This document shows positions 22,034-33,150 of a stretch of DNA of 64,000 bases, piece by piece (the stretch's first letter is position 1; each line of letters begins with the position of its first letter). The position numbers were made by a program, and so were the translations under genes. The notes under the pieces are model-generated. The model searched no databases and was not told the origin of the DNA. It saw only the letters and a program-made list of their open reading frames with translations. This stretch comes from Clonostachys chloroleuca (taxonomy: Eukaryota > Ascomycota > Sordariomycetes > Hypocreales > Bionectriaceae): assembly GCA_037952775.1 (NCBI GenBank), contig JBANAY010000004.1, positions 15,128,001-15,192,000 of the forward strand, written 5' to 3'.

Positions 22034-22811
22034 AATAACTGTTATCTTTATGGTTTGTTCTAGTTTGAGAGGGCACCTAGCAGTATATCGATACATCTTT
22101 TTCTTAGTGATGTATGTATTTAAGCCCTAAAGGGGAGGAATCGCTAATATCTAGTATATAAATAAAGTACAGCTAGGTATGACTGACTATGTATAAGTTA
22201 AGAGGCACTGCTATAAAGGGTTCGGACTTAACCCGCGCTGAGGCTAGCAGCGCAGAGGGCAGCTTTCAAACGGCGCGTTGAAAGAGATCGGTGGTCAGTC
22301 TCTTTGATAAGTATCCTTTCGGCTTATGGCTTAAGAATAGCCTGCGAATAGAGTCACAGCAGTAGGGCTAGCTATCCCTGGAACCCCCAGGGGTAAGTCT
22401 ATAATAGTTACTTAATTTTTTACATTCCCTCAAATAAGGAATAAATGCAAATATATTATTAAGGTAGGGATTAAAGGGCTGAATTTTTACGGGTTATACT
22501 ATTTAATAGATAGATAAAGAAGCTATTTTTATAGCCTAATTAGGTAGAAAATATATATCTCTCTTAATTGTATATAGAAAAGGTACGCGAAGTTGTTGTA
22601 GCTTAGGCATTCTTTAAATACTAACGCACTTGGATTATATAAACCAGCCTCTTGGCCTAGACATGCGTATTGACTAATACATCCAAAGAAGCTTCATGAC
22701 CTGGCGAGGTCTGTAGACGGGGAACAACATCACCATACAAGACAAATACAGACAAGAGAGCAGCACCTGTTTGAGCTAAGACGAATATGACGAGTCATCC
22801 GTACCCTCAAG
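22034..22811. other. AT-rich island, no gene
   Basis: Especially at 22130-22640 the sequence is rich in TA dinucleotides and short runs such as TATATAT, with stops in every frame. This composition is typical of sequence mutated by repeat-induced point mutation in ascomycetes, but I cannot compute RIP indices here. Confidence 0.5.
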
Positions 22812-25462
22812 TTACTCAATAGTTGGGTTTGAATCCATGATATAACTTGGAAATAACAAATCAAATTGCATGGCATCTTGATCGACAAAATCAATGCCTG
22901 TCAGTGTATCATCATTCCCAGACAAGTCAGCCCACGATCCAAGCTCAGGTTGACCAACAAGAGATAGGCTAGGCGAGGGCTCTTGCTGCTGGATCGTTCC
23001 CTGCTGTTGGCTGTCCGCATAGATGGCATTTATATCAGTGAAGCCACCCTCATCTTGTCCAGTCGAGTTACTGAAATTCGATCGCTCGACATTGCCGGTT
23101 GGGGATGTCTCTAGACGTCCTACAGCCAGTGGCGAATTTTCGACTGCTATTGAGACGGGAGAGATAAGGGGTGGCGGTATGCTGGGCGCCCCGTTGCTGG
23201 GTGTACCCGCGTATCTCTCTCGCCACTGCCAGAGTCCGTCGTGGGCAATACTAGCAAAGGAGCGTGACTTAACTGAAAGACGCGGAGGGGTGTCCGGCGA
23301 AGCATCGAAAAGATCTTTGTGTATCATCCACAACTGTGACAAGATTGTCGTGGTGCGGCCAGCCATATCGTTATCCTCCACGGAGGACTGCTTGAAGAAC
23401 GGTATGCACGCGCTAAAGGCGGCCTTGGCCACCCTTTGATCGACAAACTGGCCGTAACTGGAGTGTAACACTTTTGATATGAAGACGGCCACAGAAAGAC
23501 AGACCCTCAGAGTCATGAATGGAGCATAGCGTGGCGGAAAGCCATCTTTTTCTGCTTGTCGAAGGGCCTCAATATACTGAACGCCCAAGTCAAACGCTCT
23601 TAAGACGGCAAGCCTCCGTTCAACTGAATCGTCATCGTCAAATAGAGAATACGACTTGAGCTGAAAATTTGCCGCAAGAAAGTGAATCGATGCCAACCCT
23701 ATCGATATCAGCTTTGGGTAAGACGCAAGAGCATTGAAAGTCTACTAACGAGATTTGAATCTACCCAGCCTGGTCTCGAGCTCCCTTAATTGGGACTCGT
23801 GGTCGTTAATTAAAGAAATGCTGTAGGTGGTAATGTTTCCGAATGCTGTGTGCATCTTGTCGCAGAACAGCTGAGTTACGATGGCCGTGTGCAACGATTC
23901 CGGCAGCTCATAGGGATTCGAGTCGATTGAGGCTTTCTCGACGGTTTGATCGTTTGGGAGGGCGGGAAGGTGGCCGTTGCCTACTGATGCACTATACGCG
24001 GAAGCAATCAGGATCAAGGAAAGAAGAAGTAAAGGCTGACCAAATGCTCAGCTCACCCTTCAATAGCGAGATATATAGAGCACCAACACCTAACAGCCTG
24101 TAAAAGCTCTGGTCTACCGAGTTGTGACCGGGTTCTAGAATAGAGGTCAAGAATATCAGGTCGATGAAGCCCGACATGCATTGCTGCCGATTTGAGGATC
24201 CCTGACAGTATAAAAGTAATGTCCTCGGGCATAGTAGACACGGGGAAACCCCACAGACATAGGATTGCCATGGCTTGCAGTGATGGCAGTGTATGGGGGG
24301 TGGCTGGGATTGTAGACCAGAGCAGCCTTCTGACAGCGGGTAAAAGGGATAACAATAGTGAGAAGTCTGCAGCGTCATGGCGGGCGGCTGTGACAATGAT
24401 AGTCCAGAAGAGTAGCGGGGAGGAGACGTAGATGGAATCAGGCGAGACTGAGAAGCAGAGGATAGGGAAGATTGGGTGATAGGAAGTGTGAAATCTGCCC
24501 CATTGGTTAGCCAAGGCTCTAGGAGAGGATCATGGGAGTAGTGCATTTCAAAGTAGGACTCGATCTCATCTGGGGTGAGTTCGACAGACTCAAGACTTCG
24601 TGAGCTCAAGGGTACATTCGTAGCCTGTGCTGATAGTCCACCATAATTAGAGTCGCTGGTGCTACTACGAGAGCGTTCTCTCTCGCGAAATCGATCAGAA
24701 TCTAAATCATCACCCGGGAGTTGCCTCTGACAATCATATACGAGCTGCTGGCTGCCAACACTTGTTGAGTTTACCGTTGTCCTCTGTTGTGATAGTGATG
24801 AAGACACCGGAACGGTAGTCAGTGTGGCATCATTAGGTGGCAGCGCACTAAAGTTTTTGAGAAGATTGACCTGATCAGCAATATCACTGAGAGTTCTAGA
24901 AATCAAGATCAGTAATAATAGGGCAGATATGGTGGAAGACAGAGCAGTTATTACGCCTTCTTGCTGACTCGCCTGAACTTGTTGTCAAATACACATGGCC
25001 GCCCAAGCTCGCTGCAACGTTGGCATGGCTTCAGTCCGCCGGACGAGCCTTCACACCGCAACTATGGATGTTCAGTCAAATAAATATCCAGCAAGGTGGA
25101 CAAATATCGATTAAGGCAAGCATCTTGCAGCATCGCCATACCTTGGACTGCCGGCAATGCTGGCAGGCGATTCGTACGCGAGTGGTCACGCGGCTTCCTC
25201 CTTTATGCCTCTCAAACCTTTGAGCTATGCCTCCTTGTTGGTTTTCCGGTGCAGCCCTGGCTCCAGGGCTAAATGCACCATGGGCTGGCGGCCGGGGGGC
25301 GAGGACTGGATGGTGAGTTTTGAGAACGGGTTCCGGCTCACTAGGAGCCATGACCGGAAGGAGCCGAGGGTTTGCGCACGCTGGGCTGAAGCTATGGGGC
25401 CTGGGATCTCCTGCGTGTGATTGGGGGCTTTGTACATACGCGTGGGATGCCGATGTGAACAT
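22812..25462 (-). CDS. Zn2Cys6 zinc-cluster transcription factor (one splice junction abnormal)
   Basis: The reconstructed exons are 25462-25142, 25061-24955, 24895 to about 24532, 24494-24057, 23991-23750 and 23698-22812. The zinc cluster is split by the first intron (ACQHCRQSK joined to LRCEGSSGG, then CQRCSELGRPC), and all six cysteines are present. The central fungal-specific domain reads well (SPDSIYVSSPLLFW, LLPAVRRLLWSTIP, AAMHVGLHRPDIL). Between YFEMHYSH and SYHPIFPIL a frame change is needed; an acceptor with a CTAAC branch point is present (24495), but no GT donor exists where expected. The start may instead be an internal ATG (MAPSEPEP). It lies near the UbiA and P450 loci and may have regulated them; that is inference. 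Confidence 0.7.
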
Positions 25463-26072
25463 GCGATTAAAATGAAAGCAAGTCTACGTGATGGCCGTAA
25501 ATACGAAATGGAGGAGTTATGTGTAAGCGGGTTGGTGTTGGACGGGGACCGAACCCATAAAAACGATTGGCGTTCGGATGTTTTGCGGTGAAGTCTCCAC
25601 TGTAGATGTGGGGTTCAAGCCTGAGGCAGCAAACCGTCATCCAATCCAATGACTGGCGTTACGCATGCCTACCTACCCTACACCATACAATAACACCCCT
25701 AGTTCGAGCAGATAAATTTTATAAATGGCGAATCATGGGGTCTTAAGGGGTTTATAAGACTCTCAAGCTGGATATAGTCATAGAAGGAAGCTTGGGAATC
25801 TCATTTTTGAGGGGGAAACGATCGTAACCAACTGCTCTTTCGCAGAGTGTGGGAAGGCATCCTTGCTCTTGGTTGCACTGCATGAACTTCAACCTCATTG
25901 CGTGTGTCATCAATGTGGAATGAGTAGGTGAATACTTGCAAAAAACTCCATTGGCCTTCTTTAGATGAATAAGATTTTCTAGAATTGGTTGAGTTATATG
26001 ATGAACTTTAAGTTATGATGTTTCATTCACTCGTCCAAGTCTAGAGTTCCTTGACTATGGTCTCTGTCTCAT
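25463..26072. other. intergenic, no supported gene
   Basis: There is no coding frame on either strand. A GGTTCAAGCC stretch near 25611 resembles a tRNA T-loop, but the remaining tRNA parts are absent. Confidence 0.55.
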
Positions 26073-28707
26073 CTACCACTGCATTGCCTCAGAAGATGTG
26101 TCTCGTTCTAGCACCCCTGAGATAGTATGAGCCGCTGTCTTCTGGCCGGTCATTGTCTCCAAAACATTTTTCCCCCATAGACGGAATGCGTTGGTCATGC
26201 CACCTATCTTGACCAGTTGCCACTCCAAGTCACTCAGCTGAAATATAAATTCCTGACCAGCCACGAGGACTTTGCGGCGTTCCATGTCAATCACAATTTG
26301 TTCACCATCCAGAGCGAGTTCGTGGAATCTTTCATCTGTGATGACGAAACCGAGCATGCCAAGATTTGGCTGGTTCCGACCATAGATGAACGCGAATGAC
26401 TTTGCAATCACGGCTTGCACACCTGCTGCTTGCAAAGCGGCCACAGCATTCTCCCTCGAGCTTCCAACGCCAAATGCCTTGCCGGCGACGACTATATTGC
26501 GACCGCCCTTGACACGTTGTGCGAACCCTGGGTGTGTGTATTTCAGGCAAGCGTTTCCTAGCTCCTCCTTGGTCACGTCGGGCCTGAGCACTTCTGCAGG
26601 GGCGAGTGCATCAGTGTCAATAAAATCTTCGATTTTGTGCACCTTGCCACTAATGATGGTACCATGAGCACCCCCTACATCCGCGTTGGCTTCTTGGGAT
26701 GTAGCAGATGTGGGAGCTTGAACGTCATGAACTTGAGTCGTTTTGGCCTCTGAAGCAGGGTGGACATATGTGATGCTCTGATGAGGAGCCGTCTTGGTCC
26801 CTAGCAGCTGCTTGAGCTCCTTCATATCAACTTTGTCAAGTAATTGTCTAGGATCAGTCGTCTGCATGGAGAAACTACTTGCCGCCACCGTCACGGCAGA
26901 CGTTATACTGCCGATAGCGCCTGATTTATCGTCAATATCCTGGGAAAGGCTGAATCATAGGGGCGCAAAAATGTTTTTGAGTACTTACCAGGACCCATGC
27001 GGTTCTCAAAGTTGCGGTTCTGACTGCTAAGCCAGACCTCGCCCTTTCCAGCCTTGTCTGCACCCATCCCGACACAGTAGCTGCATCCTGGAACACCAAT
27101 CTCGAAGCCAGCTTCCTCGTATATCTGCAGAAGCCCCTTTGCCTTTAGGTTATATAGGATAGGTCGCGACCCGGGGTTCACTTTGCGCTTCCCGTGAGAT
27201 ACAGGCTTCAATCCCTTTTCCAAACCAGCCCTCAAAACCAAAGCAGCAAGAATGAGATCCTCCTCTGCCGTCGTACAGGCTCCAATGAAACACCCGTCCA
27301 GCTTGGTGCCGGCCACATCGGCAACCGGTACGACGTCATCAGGGCTTGGGTACCGAGCGACAAAGGATTCCACCTTGTCAAGGTCTATAATATGAGTTTC
27401 AGCATACTCGGCATCTTCGTCAGGCTGGTAATACGTTGCGTGCTTCCTGTACTTTGGGTGTTTTCTGCGATTGATAAAGTCTGTTGTGGTCGCGTCAGGT
27501 ACGAATATGCCGGATACACCGCCGAATTCCTGATCATGTCAGATTTGGGGATAAAGATAGCAAGGAAGGACGACCCTTCTTTGAGGTACTTACTGTAGTC
27601 ATGTTGGCTATGGCAAAGCGTGCATCACATGATAGGTATTTGACTCCAGGTCCTGTGTACTCGACCACGCGATCTGCTGCCACAGTGTTGCGCTTCAGCT
27701 CCTTGAGAACGTACAAGATCACATCCTTGCCTCCCAAGCCTGGCTTCGGCCGATTGATGAATCGGATCTCGACCGTCTCGGGAATCTTGAACCAGGTTTG
27801 CCCAAGCACCAGCGGCATGGTCACATCGGCCACTCCCATGCCAATCGCCAGCGCAGACACCGAGCCGGCGGAGCATGTGTGCGAATCAGAGCCGATGATG
27901 AGCATGCCAGGCTGCGCCCGCTCGCGGCAGAACTCGGTATGCATGATGGTGTAGTTCATTCCTTGGTACTCGGTCATCTTGAACACTTTGCGGGCCTTCT
28001 CGCTTGCCTCCACAAGCGGCTTGATCTTGGGGTGATCCATAATTCTGGGATCAACAACGTGGTCCCCTGCCAGCCAGATTCGGTCATTTCGAAAGACGCC
28101 TGGCTTGCCAAAGTCATCGTAGGTTGATGCCATGCCGGACCATGATAGCTCAGAGGCAATGACCCAGTCGACGTCTACACGGATGACATCTCCTGGCTTG
28201 ACTTCTCCACTCCTCTCCACATCATGCGCTGCAAAGATCTTCTCAGCCAAGGTCATTCCCCTGCGGCCGGTAGGGCGACGCGACAATGGTGTTGCGGGCT
28301 CTCTGGAACGGTCGACCGAGTTCAATGCCTCCAAGTATGCCGAGGCGAGGAAGATAATCTGTGCCGTCTCGTCTCGGTTCAATAGTTGATCAAGATCTAG
28401 GCCCAGGCCCCCAAAGTCGGTCGAGTTGAGACAATGCCTCACAAGATCGCGAAAAGCTTCCGCTTCCCTCGGTTGCCCATGCTGATCAAGAGACGTTGAG
28501 AGCTCTCGAATCTGATGTAAAAGATTTGGACGTGGAGTTTTCGCTATATTGATTTGTCAGACGTGTATTCATTGTATAGTATAAAGCGAAGTAGTTGACA
28601 GGGTTACACAATTCCAGGATTGCGGGGAGGTGAACTTTACGAGATTCTCGAAGAAATCGTATCAATTCTGCCACATCTTCGTTCTGGCTAGCTAGAAGGG
28701 CCGGCAT
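26073..28707 (-). CDS. aconitase-superfamily hydro-lyase (isopropylmalate isomerase/homoaconitase-like)
   Basis: This enzyme isomerises a 2-hydroxy-di/tricarboxylate by dehydration and rehydration at a [4Fe-4S] cluster. Exons 28707-28641, 28543-27594, 27529-26985 and 26949-26073 give 812 residues with closed phase. Cluster ligands are visible: [21 protein letters not shown], and [15 protein letters not shown]. The swivel domain is joined (GVGSSRENA loop with the catalytic Arg/Ser). The third intron is problematic. The canonical donor GTAAGT at 26988, used with the CCCAG acceptor at 26940, creates an immediate stop. Only a 35-nt intron with donor GTACTC (26984) and acceptor at 26950 keeps the frame. 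It is divergent from the lyase gene with a shared promoter. It is not the housekeeping mitochondrial aconitase, judging by its short N-terminus and cluster-like setting. Confidence 0.82.
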
Positions 28708-28999
28708 GATAATACTCAATAGGATAAAATTGCAGGAATAGACTCTGACAGAGACTAATTTATGGCTCTGCGTTGCTCTAGAACACTAGTAAACATTTAT
28801 TCTTCAAAAGCGGGCATGAGATTCGTCTTTTGAGTTCTCCTATCGCAAGTATTTGTTTTCGGGAATAACACTCATGTCCACCCAAAAGCGGTCTCGGGCC
28901 GAATATGAATCACATGCTTTAACAAATGGCTCAAGATTATTCGCATGCTCGAGTACCATCATCAATATCGGCGTGATAACTTGACTGTATGGCTCGGAG

Positions 29000-29111
29000 C
29001 CGATTCGGCCAACTTCACACAACGATCTCTTGCGCAATTTGGCAGTGATTGCTGTGGTTCATGAAAGCCGATTGGACAAAGAGCATTATCCGTCCGGGCC
29101 GAACCAATCGG
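29000..29111. promoter_or_regulatory. CCGATTGG-type sites in the hydro-lyase / lyase divergent promoter
   Basis: Sites are CCGATTCGG at 29000-29008, CCGATTGG at 29068-29075 and CCGAACCAATCGG at 29099-29111 (the last is the inverse, with a T insertion, of the element at 32837-32848). They lie midway between the divergent starts at 28707 and 29277. The reverse reading contains CCAAT, so binding by the CCAAT complex is an alternative to a zinc-cluster factor. The rest of the region has no gene. Confidence 0.45.
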
Positions 29112-29276
29112 AGGGCTTCATCTCTCAACCAATCAACATCTAGTGACTCTCACACCGTCTGGCTCCAACTGTCCGGCTTTTCGAAGTTTGGAGAGAAAAA
29201 GAAGCCAGGATTCAAAATTCACAAAAGCTCCGAATTAAACCAAGGGACAAAAGAGAAACTAATAACAAGCAATACA

Positions 29277-30286
29277 ATGGCTGAAATTAAGAGACCAAAG
29301 ACTGCTGCACAGCGTTTGAGAGAACTCATTGCTGACAAGAGCAAGATTGTCAACTGTCCAGGCGTCTACGATGGACTCACGGCTCGTCTTGCTCTTAGGG
29401 AAGGATTTGACTGTCTTTACATGGTTAGTGAATCATCTCCCGGGTGCTGTCTAAACTCGAGTCTATTCCAATTTGCTAATCATCTATGGCTTTCTCAAAG
29501 ACCGGAGCAGGCACAACAGCGTCAAGACTTGGCATGCCTGATCTAGGGCTGGCGACATTCAACGACATGTTGGAAAATGCTGCCATGATTGCATCTCTTG
29601 ATAGGAAGACTCCGTTGATTGCGGATGCTGATACTGGATATGGTGGTCCAGTCATGGTGGCGAGGACGGTGCGAGCATACATCACTGCTGGTGTCGCGGG
29701 TCTTCACTTGGAAGACCAAGTCATCACAAAGCGCTGCGGTCACTTGAGCGGCAAAGAACTAGTGGATCAGGATACATATGTATCCAGAATTAGAGCTGCC
29801 GTCATGGCTAGGGATGAGATGAGAGCTGCGATGGGTGGGGATATTGTCATCATTGCTCGGACCGACGCCCTTCAGAGCCTGGGTTATGATCAAGCAATCC
29901 AGCGCCTTCGCCTGGCCGTACAAGCAGGCGCCGATGTTGCATTTCTAGAAGGGCCTACATCAGTCGAGCAGTGCCGACAGGTGTGCCAAGACTTTGTGGA
30001 TGTCCCAGCTTTGCTAAACATGGTCTCGGGAGGGGTGACCCCGAACTTGAGCGTGAACGAGGCCCAAGAGTTGGGATTCCGACTGATAATTCATCCTGGT
30101 CTCGCGCTCTTCCCAGTTTTGGAAGGCGTTGAAAATGCCTTCCGAGAAATCAAGGCAACAGGGACGGCCCATGTGAGCGAGGCTCAAGCTAAAGAGGGCG
30201 TCAAAAAGCTATTTAACGCATGTGGCCTTCGGGATTGCATAGAGTTTGATGCAAAGGCTGGGGGAATTGCCTACAATAATGTCTAG
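29277..30286 (+). CDS. isocitrate lyase/PEP mutase-family enzyme (methylisocitrate lyase-like)
   Basis: Two exons (29277-29423, 29501-30286; intron 77 nt) give 310 residues and phase closes. The fold signature is clear: the Mg-binding ADADTGYGGP, LHLEDQVITKRCGHLSG carrying the catalytic KRCGH motif, IARTDAL, and FLEGPTS. These match methylisocitrate lyase and carboxyvinyl-carboxyphosphonate phosphorylmutase-like members, at about the usual 290-310 residues. It is shorter than glyoxylate-cycle isocitrate lyase. It probably splits a substituted isocitrate into a 2-oxo acid and succinate, or cleaves an oxaloacetate/malate-like acid. Divergent with the aconitase-like gene, it would act directly after it. 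Unlike its P450 and ALDH neighbours this gene shows no lesion. Confidence 0.88.
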
Positions 30287-30735
30287 CCGGGCTGACCCAT
30301 CACTCAGATATTAGAGAGAGGGATTAACTGATTTGGAACGAAATTTCGAATTTCCAGTTCTTCTAGGTGTACTCTATTTATAATCTATGGAATCGATGGG
30401 TTGGATGCAGGTGTATTGTTGTATTTTGTTAAAGCTTTAGATCCTCTGCTGTGTCGTGTTGTTTAGCTCTTCTTTGTGATGGAAGTCAGGGCAACCTAGT
30501 GCGATATCAATACGAACTTGAAGTAGATGATTATATGCATTGATATAAATTTGCGAGGCAGGATTATATGAGCAATAGGTATGAGATATATACGTGCATT
30601 TGTAAATATGTGTAAAATGTATCGTTTCATTTGTTGTAAACCTGATTATGAGCTAGACGCTAATGTCGGTTTAGCGAATATCCATGAAAAAAAGCAAGAC
30701 ATAATGCCTCCCAATTGTGCCTAGAGAATCAATAT
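30287..30735. other. intergenic between convergent genes
   Basis: This AT-rich 3' flank has no coding sequence. Confidence 0.6.
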
Positions 30736-32522
30736 TCATGCCATGGAGAGCTCTAGTAAGCATTTACCTCCCTTTGGAATGAGGACAAAATGGTCAGTCA
30801 TTTCCATATCACTGTCGGTGGTCGGGCTTCCAATCTTGACATTATATCTTCTTGCCACGATGGCAGCGGCACACTTGAGCTCCATTGTAGCCAGTCTTCT
30901 TCCAAGGCAAGCCCGCGCCCCCTTACCAAAGACCAAGATCTGTTCGCGCATTACATCAGCGTTGCCGTTCTTCTCCCATCAAGCCACCGCTGTGGGTTGA
31001 AACGATCTGGGTTTTCAAAGATCGTAGGCTCTCTCTGAGAACTCATAGCTTGGCATGAAATTATAACCTAGTAACTGTTAGTTTGCGTGGACAAAACGTC
31101 AAAGATTGTTTGAACAGTCCCTATTGATTAGGAGGAATCGAAAGCCCATGTTTGACATACCCTACCAGGAAGAGTCACGCCGTCAACGACCGCCCCTTCT
31201 TCCGGAGTCAATCGTTGTAGCCCACCCGGATCGGCTGGTCGTACTCGAAGAATCTCTTGAATCACTGCTTCCAGGATGGGAAGTTCTGAAATTTCATGAT
31301 AGCTGAAGGTGTCTCGACCTTGAAGAGCCTCATTAATCTCTTCGCGGAGCCTCAAGATCCATTCAGAGTGGCGAGCGAGTTCCCAGAAGAGATATGTGAT
31401 CGTAGTACCTGTGGTATTGGTGCCCGCAAACATCAAGTTTGTGAGCTCCTGAACGATTCCCTCGTCAGTCACATGGAACGGTAGGACCTCTCCCTTTTTC
31501 TGAAGTTCCTTTTGCTCATTTACCATTCTTGCAATAAGATCATGGTGCTCCGAAGGATTATGGGTCGCAAGATATTTTTCATAGGCATTACTGCAATACT
31601 GGTTAACAGTGTTAGCCATGAATCACGTAATCGGACGATTGATTATATTCGGAGTATACCTTTTTGAATTTGGGCGCAGCCTGAAGGAATGATTGGATAG
31701 ATTTGATTGGGATGTATTCGAGGATTGTGGTCGTAAGCGGGAACATCCACTTAGTCCAAAGAACCGGGAAGACCTCATCAATATGATTGAGTAACTCTAG
31801 AAGCTTTTCGTTCTCCAATCCACCAAAGCTATCATCGACAAATCCTTCCCCTACAGGCGATTGACGATTAGCAAAATACCACGGGACAACTATACTAACA
31901 AGATGAAGCAGTCTCTTACCGACTATACCAAGTGCTAACATACGGAACCACGGGAGAACATTGAGAGGCTGGCCTACCCTTTTATCAAAGCTCTTTACCA
32001 ACAGATCCAATTGCCGATGGACTATTGGTTCAATGTCAGAGATGGAAGTGGAACTGAAACTGGGAACGATGCGTTTCTTCATCCCGCGATATTCATCCCT
32101 ATTGCGTGTCGTGAACGTACTTCTGAACCCCAAGGAATCGTAAACAGGTGCCTTGGGGTATTTCGAGTTGGCTCCATATATATCCTTGAGCGCTGCAGGT
32201 GACGCGAAGCAGACTTCGCTGGGTCCAACGTGTACAGCTGGTCCATATATCTTGTGTAGCCGGTGAACTGTAGCACTTCGCTGACCGGAGAGATCAATAT
32301 ATAGCATCCATGCCCCCATGAACTTGGCTATGAAAGGCCCGGGAACCTGTCTCAGAGGGTCTGTGAAATATCTGTACTGGGATGCGTTAGCATGTGCCGA
32401 TCAGAGTATCAAGTCAAGCAAAAGCAACTTACAAGCCCAGAAAGAACCAGCCCAGGCGCTATGATGTGAGTGAGGACCCAGAGCCAACTGATCTTAGATG
32501 AACTCGACGCCAAAGAATCCAT
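30736..32522 (-). pseudogene. cytochrome P450 with a frameshift in the last exon
   Basis: Exons are 32522-32433, 32376-31920, 31850-31660, 31598-31161 and 31067-30736, all with good splice sites. An N-terminal membrane anchor is followed by the VPGPFIAKF hinge, the I-helix FAGTNTTGTT, ExxR (EILR) and FENPDRFNPQRWLDG. The haem loop FGKGARACLG then appears in the next frame. The last exon is 332 nt, one short of closing; the shift lies at about 30965-30978, just after RWLDG. Everything else is complete, so this is either a very recent pseudogene or a one-base assembly error. A functional copy would oxidise a hydrophobic substrate at the ER. It is divergent from the aldehyde dehydrogenase, suggesting alcohol-to-acid oxidation in one pathway. 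Confidence 0.75.
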
Positions 32523-32805
32523 TTCTTTCACGTTGTGGGATGAATGTCTTTACTAGTAGGAGTTTAATATCTCAGACTTGCTGGTGATGAAACTGGGCAA
32601 CGCTCTTGGGCCTCCAGGACTTCGAACGTTCTTGTCTGGCCTGGAAAGGCTTACTTATGTGTTCCTTCACCACTAACCTAATGCTTTTTGGGATCCCCGC
32701 GGGGAATACCCCGGTCCTAAAGTCCTTTACTCTGAGTCTGAATGATAAGTCCTGGCTCTTGACCAATTATATCACGGGAGTTCCCATAGAACGAACGCCG
32801 AGAAA

Positions 32806-32848
32806 CCGACGAATCGGATTTCGTAATTTTCTTCATCCGATTGGTCGG
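32806..32848. promoter_or_regulatory. paired CCG-N6-CGG sites in the P450 / ALDH divergent promoter
   Basis: CCGACGAATCGG at 32806-32817 and CCGATTGGTCGG at 32837-32848 both fit CCG-N6-CGG, an everted arrangement used by zinc-cluster dimers. They sit near the centre of the 628-bp interval between the P450 start (32522) and ALDH start (33151). A related element (CCGATTGGTTCGG on the minus strand) occurs in the other divergent promoter at 29.1 kb. No gene lies in the rest of this interval. Confidence 0.45.
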
Positions 32849-33150
32849 CTTCGTCAGCCGACGCTTTGCATGACCTAACCCTTGTCTTAGACGCAACTAC
32901 ATGACTCTGCATCGTTGTCACCCGGACCGATTTCGCGTGTAATCTAGTGACCATTCTGATGTTCTTCGCATCCAGTGAAATAGAGGGGCAACCTCCGAGT
33001 CCACCGGTTGGGGTTGATATTTCTTTGTAATCATGGTCATGAGGTCGCTGTCGTTGTGCTATTTATCAGATGGAGTAGACCTCCCCCAAACACAAGGATC
33101 GACTTCAACGAGTTTCGTAACAACTGAAAATTCGCTAAGACTACCTGATC

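Noticed and set aside
25580..25625. GGTTCAAGCC resembling a tRNA T-loop
   Set aside because: No A-box, anticodon arm or closing acceptor stem is visible upstream.
26073..30286. Reading the hydro-lyase plus lyase as the standard glyoxylate or methylcitrate cycle enzymes
   Set aside because: The lyase is too short for isocitrate lyase, the hydro-lyase is isopropylmalate-isomerase-like, not a 2-methylcitrate dehydratase, and no citrate or methylcitrate synthase is present; only the chemistry is similar.
33000..33150. Treating the ALDH breaks as introns
   Set aside because: The frame changes at about 33730 and 34358 involve one or two bases only, without GT...AG signals, and protein similarity continues directly across them.
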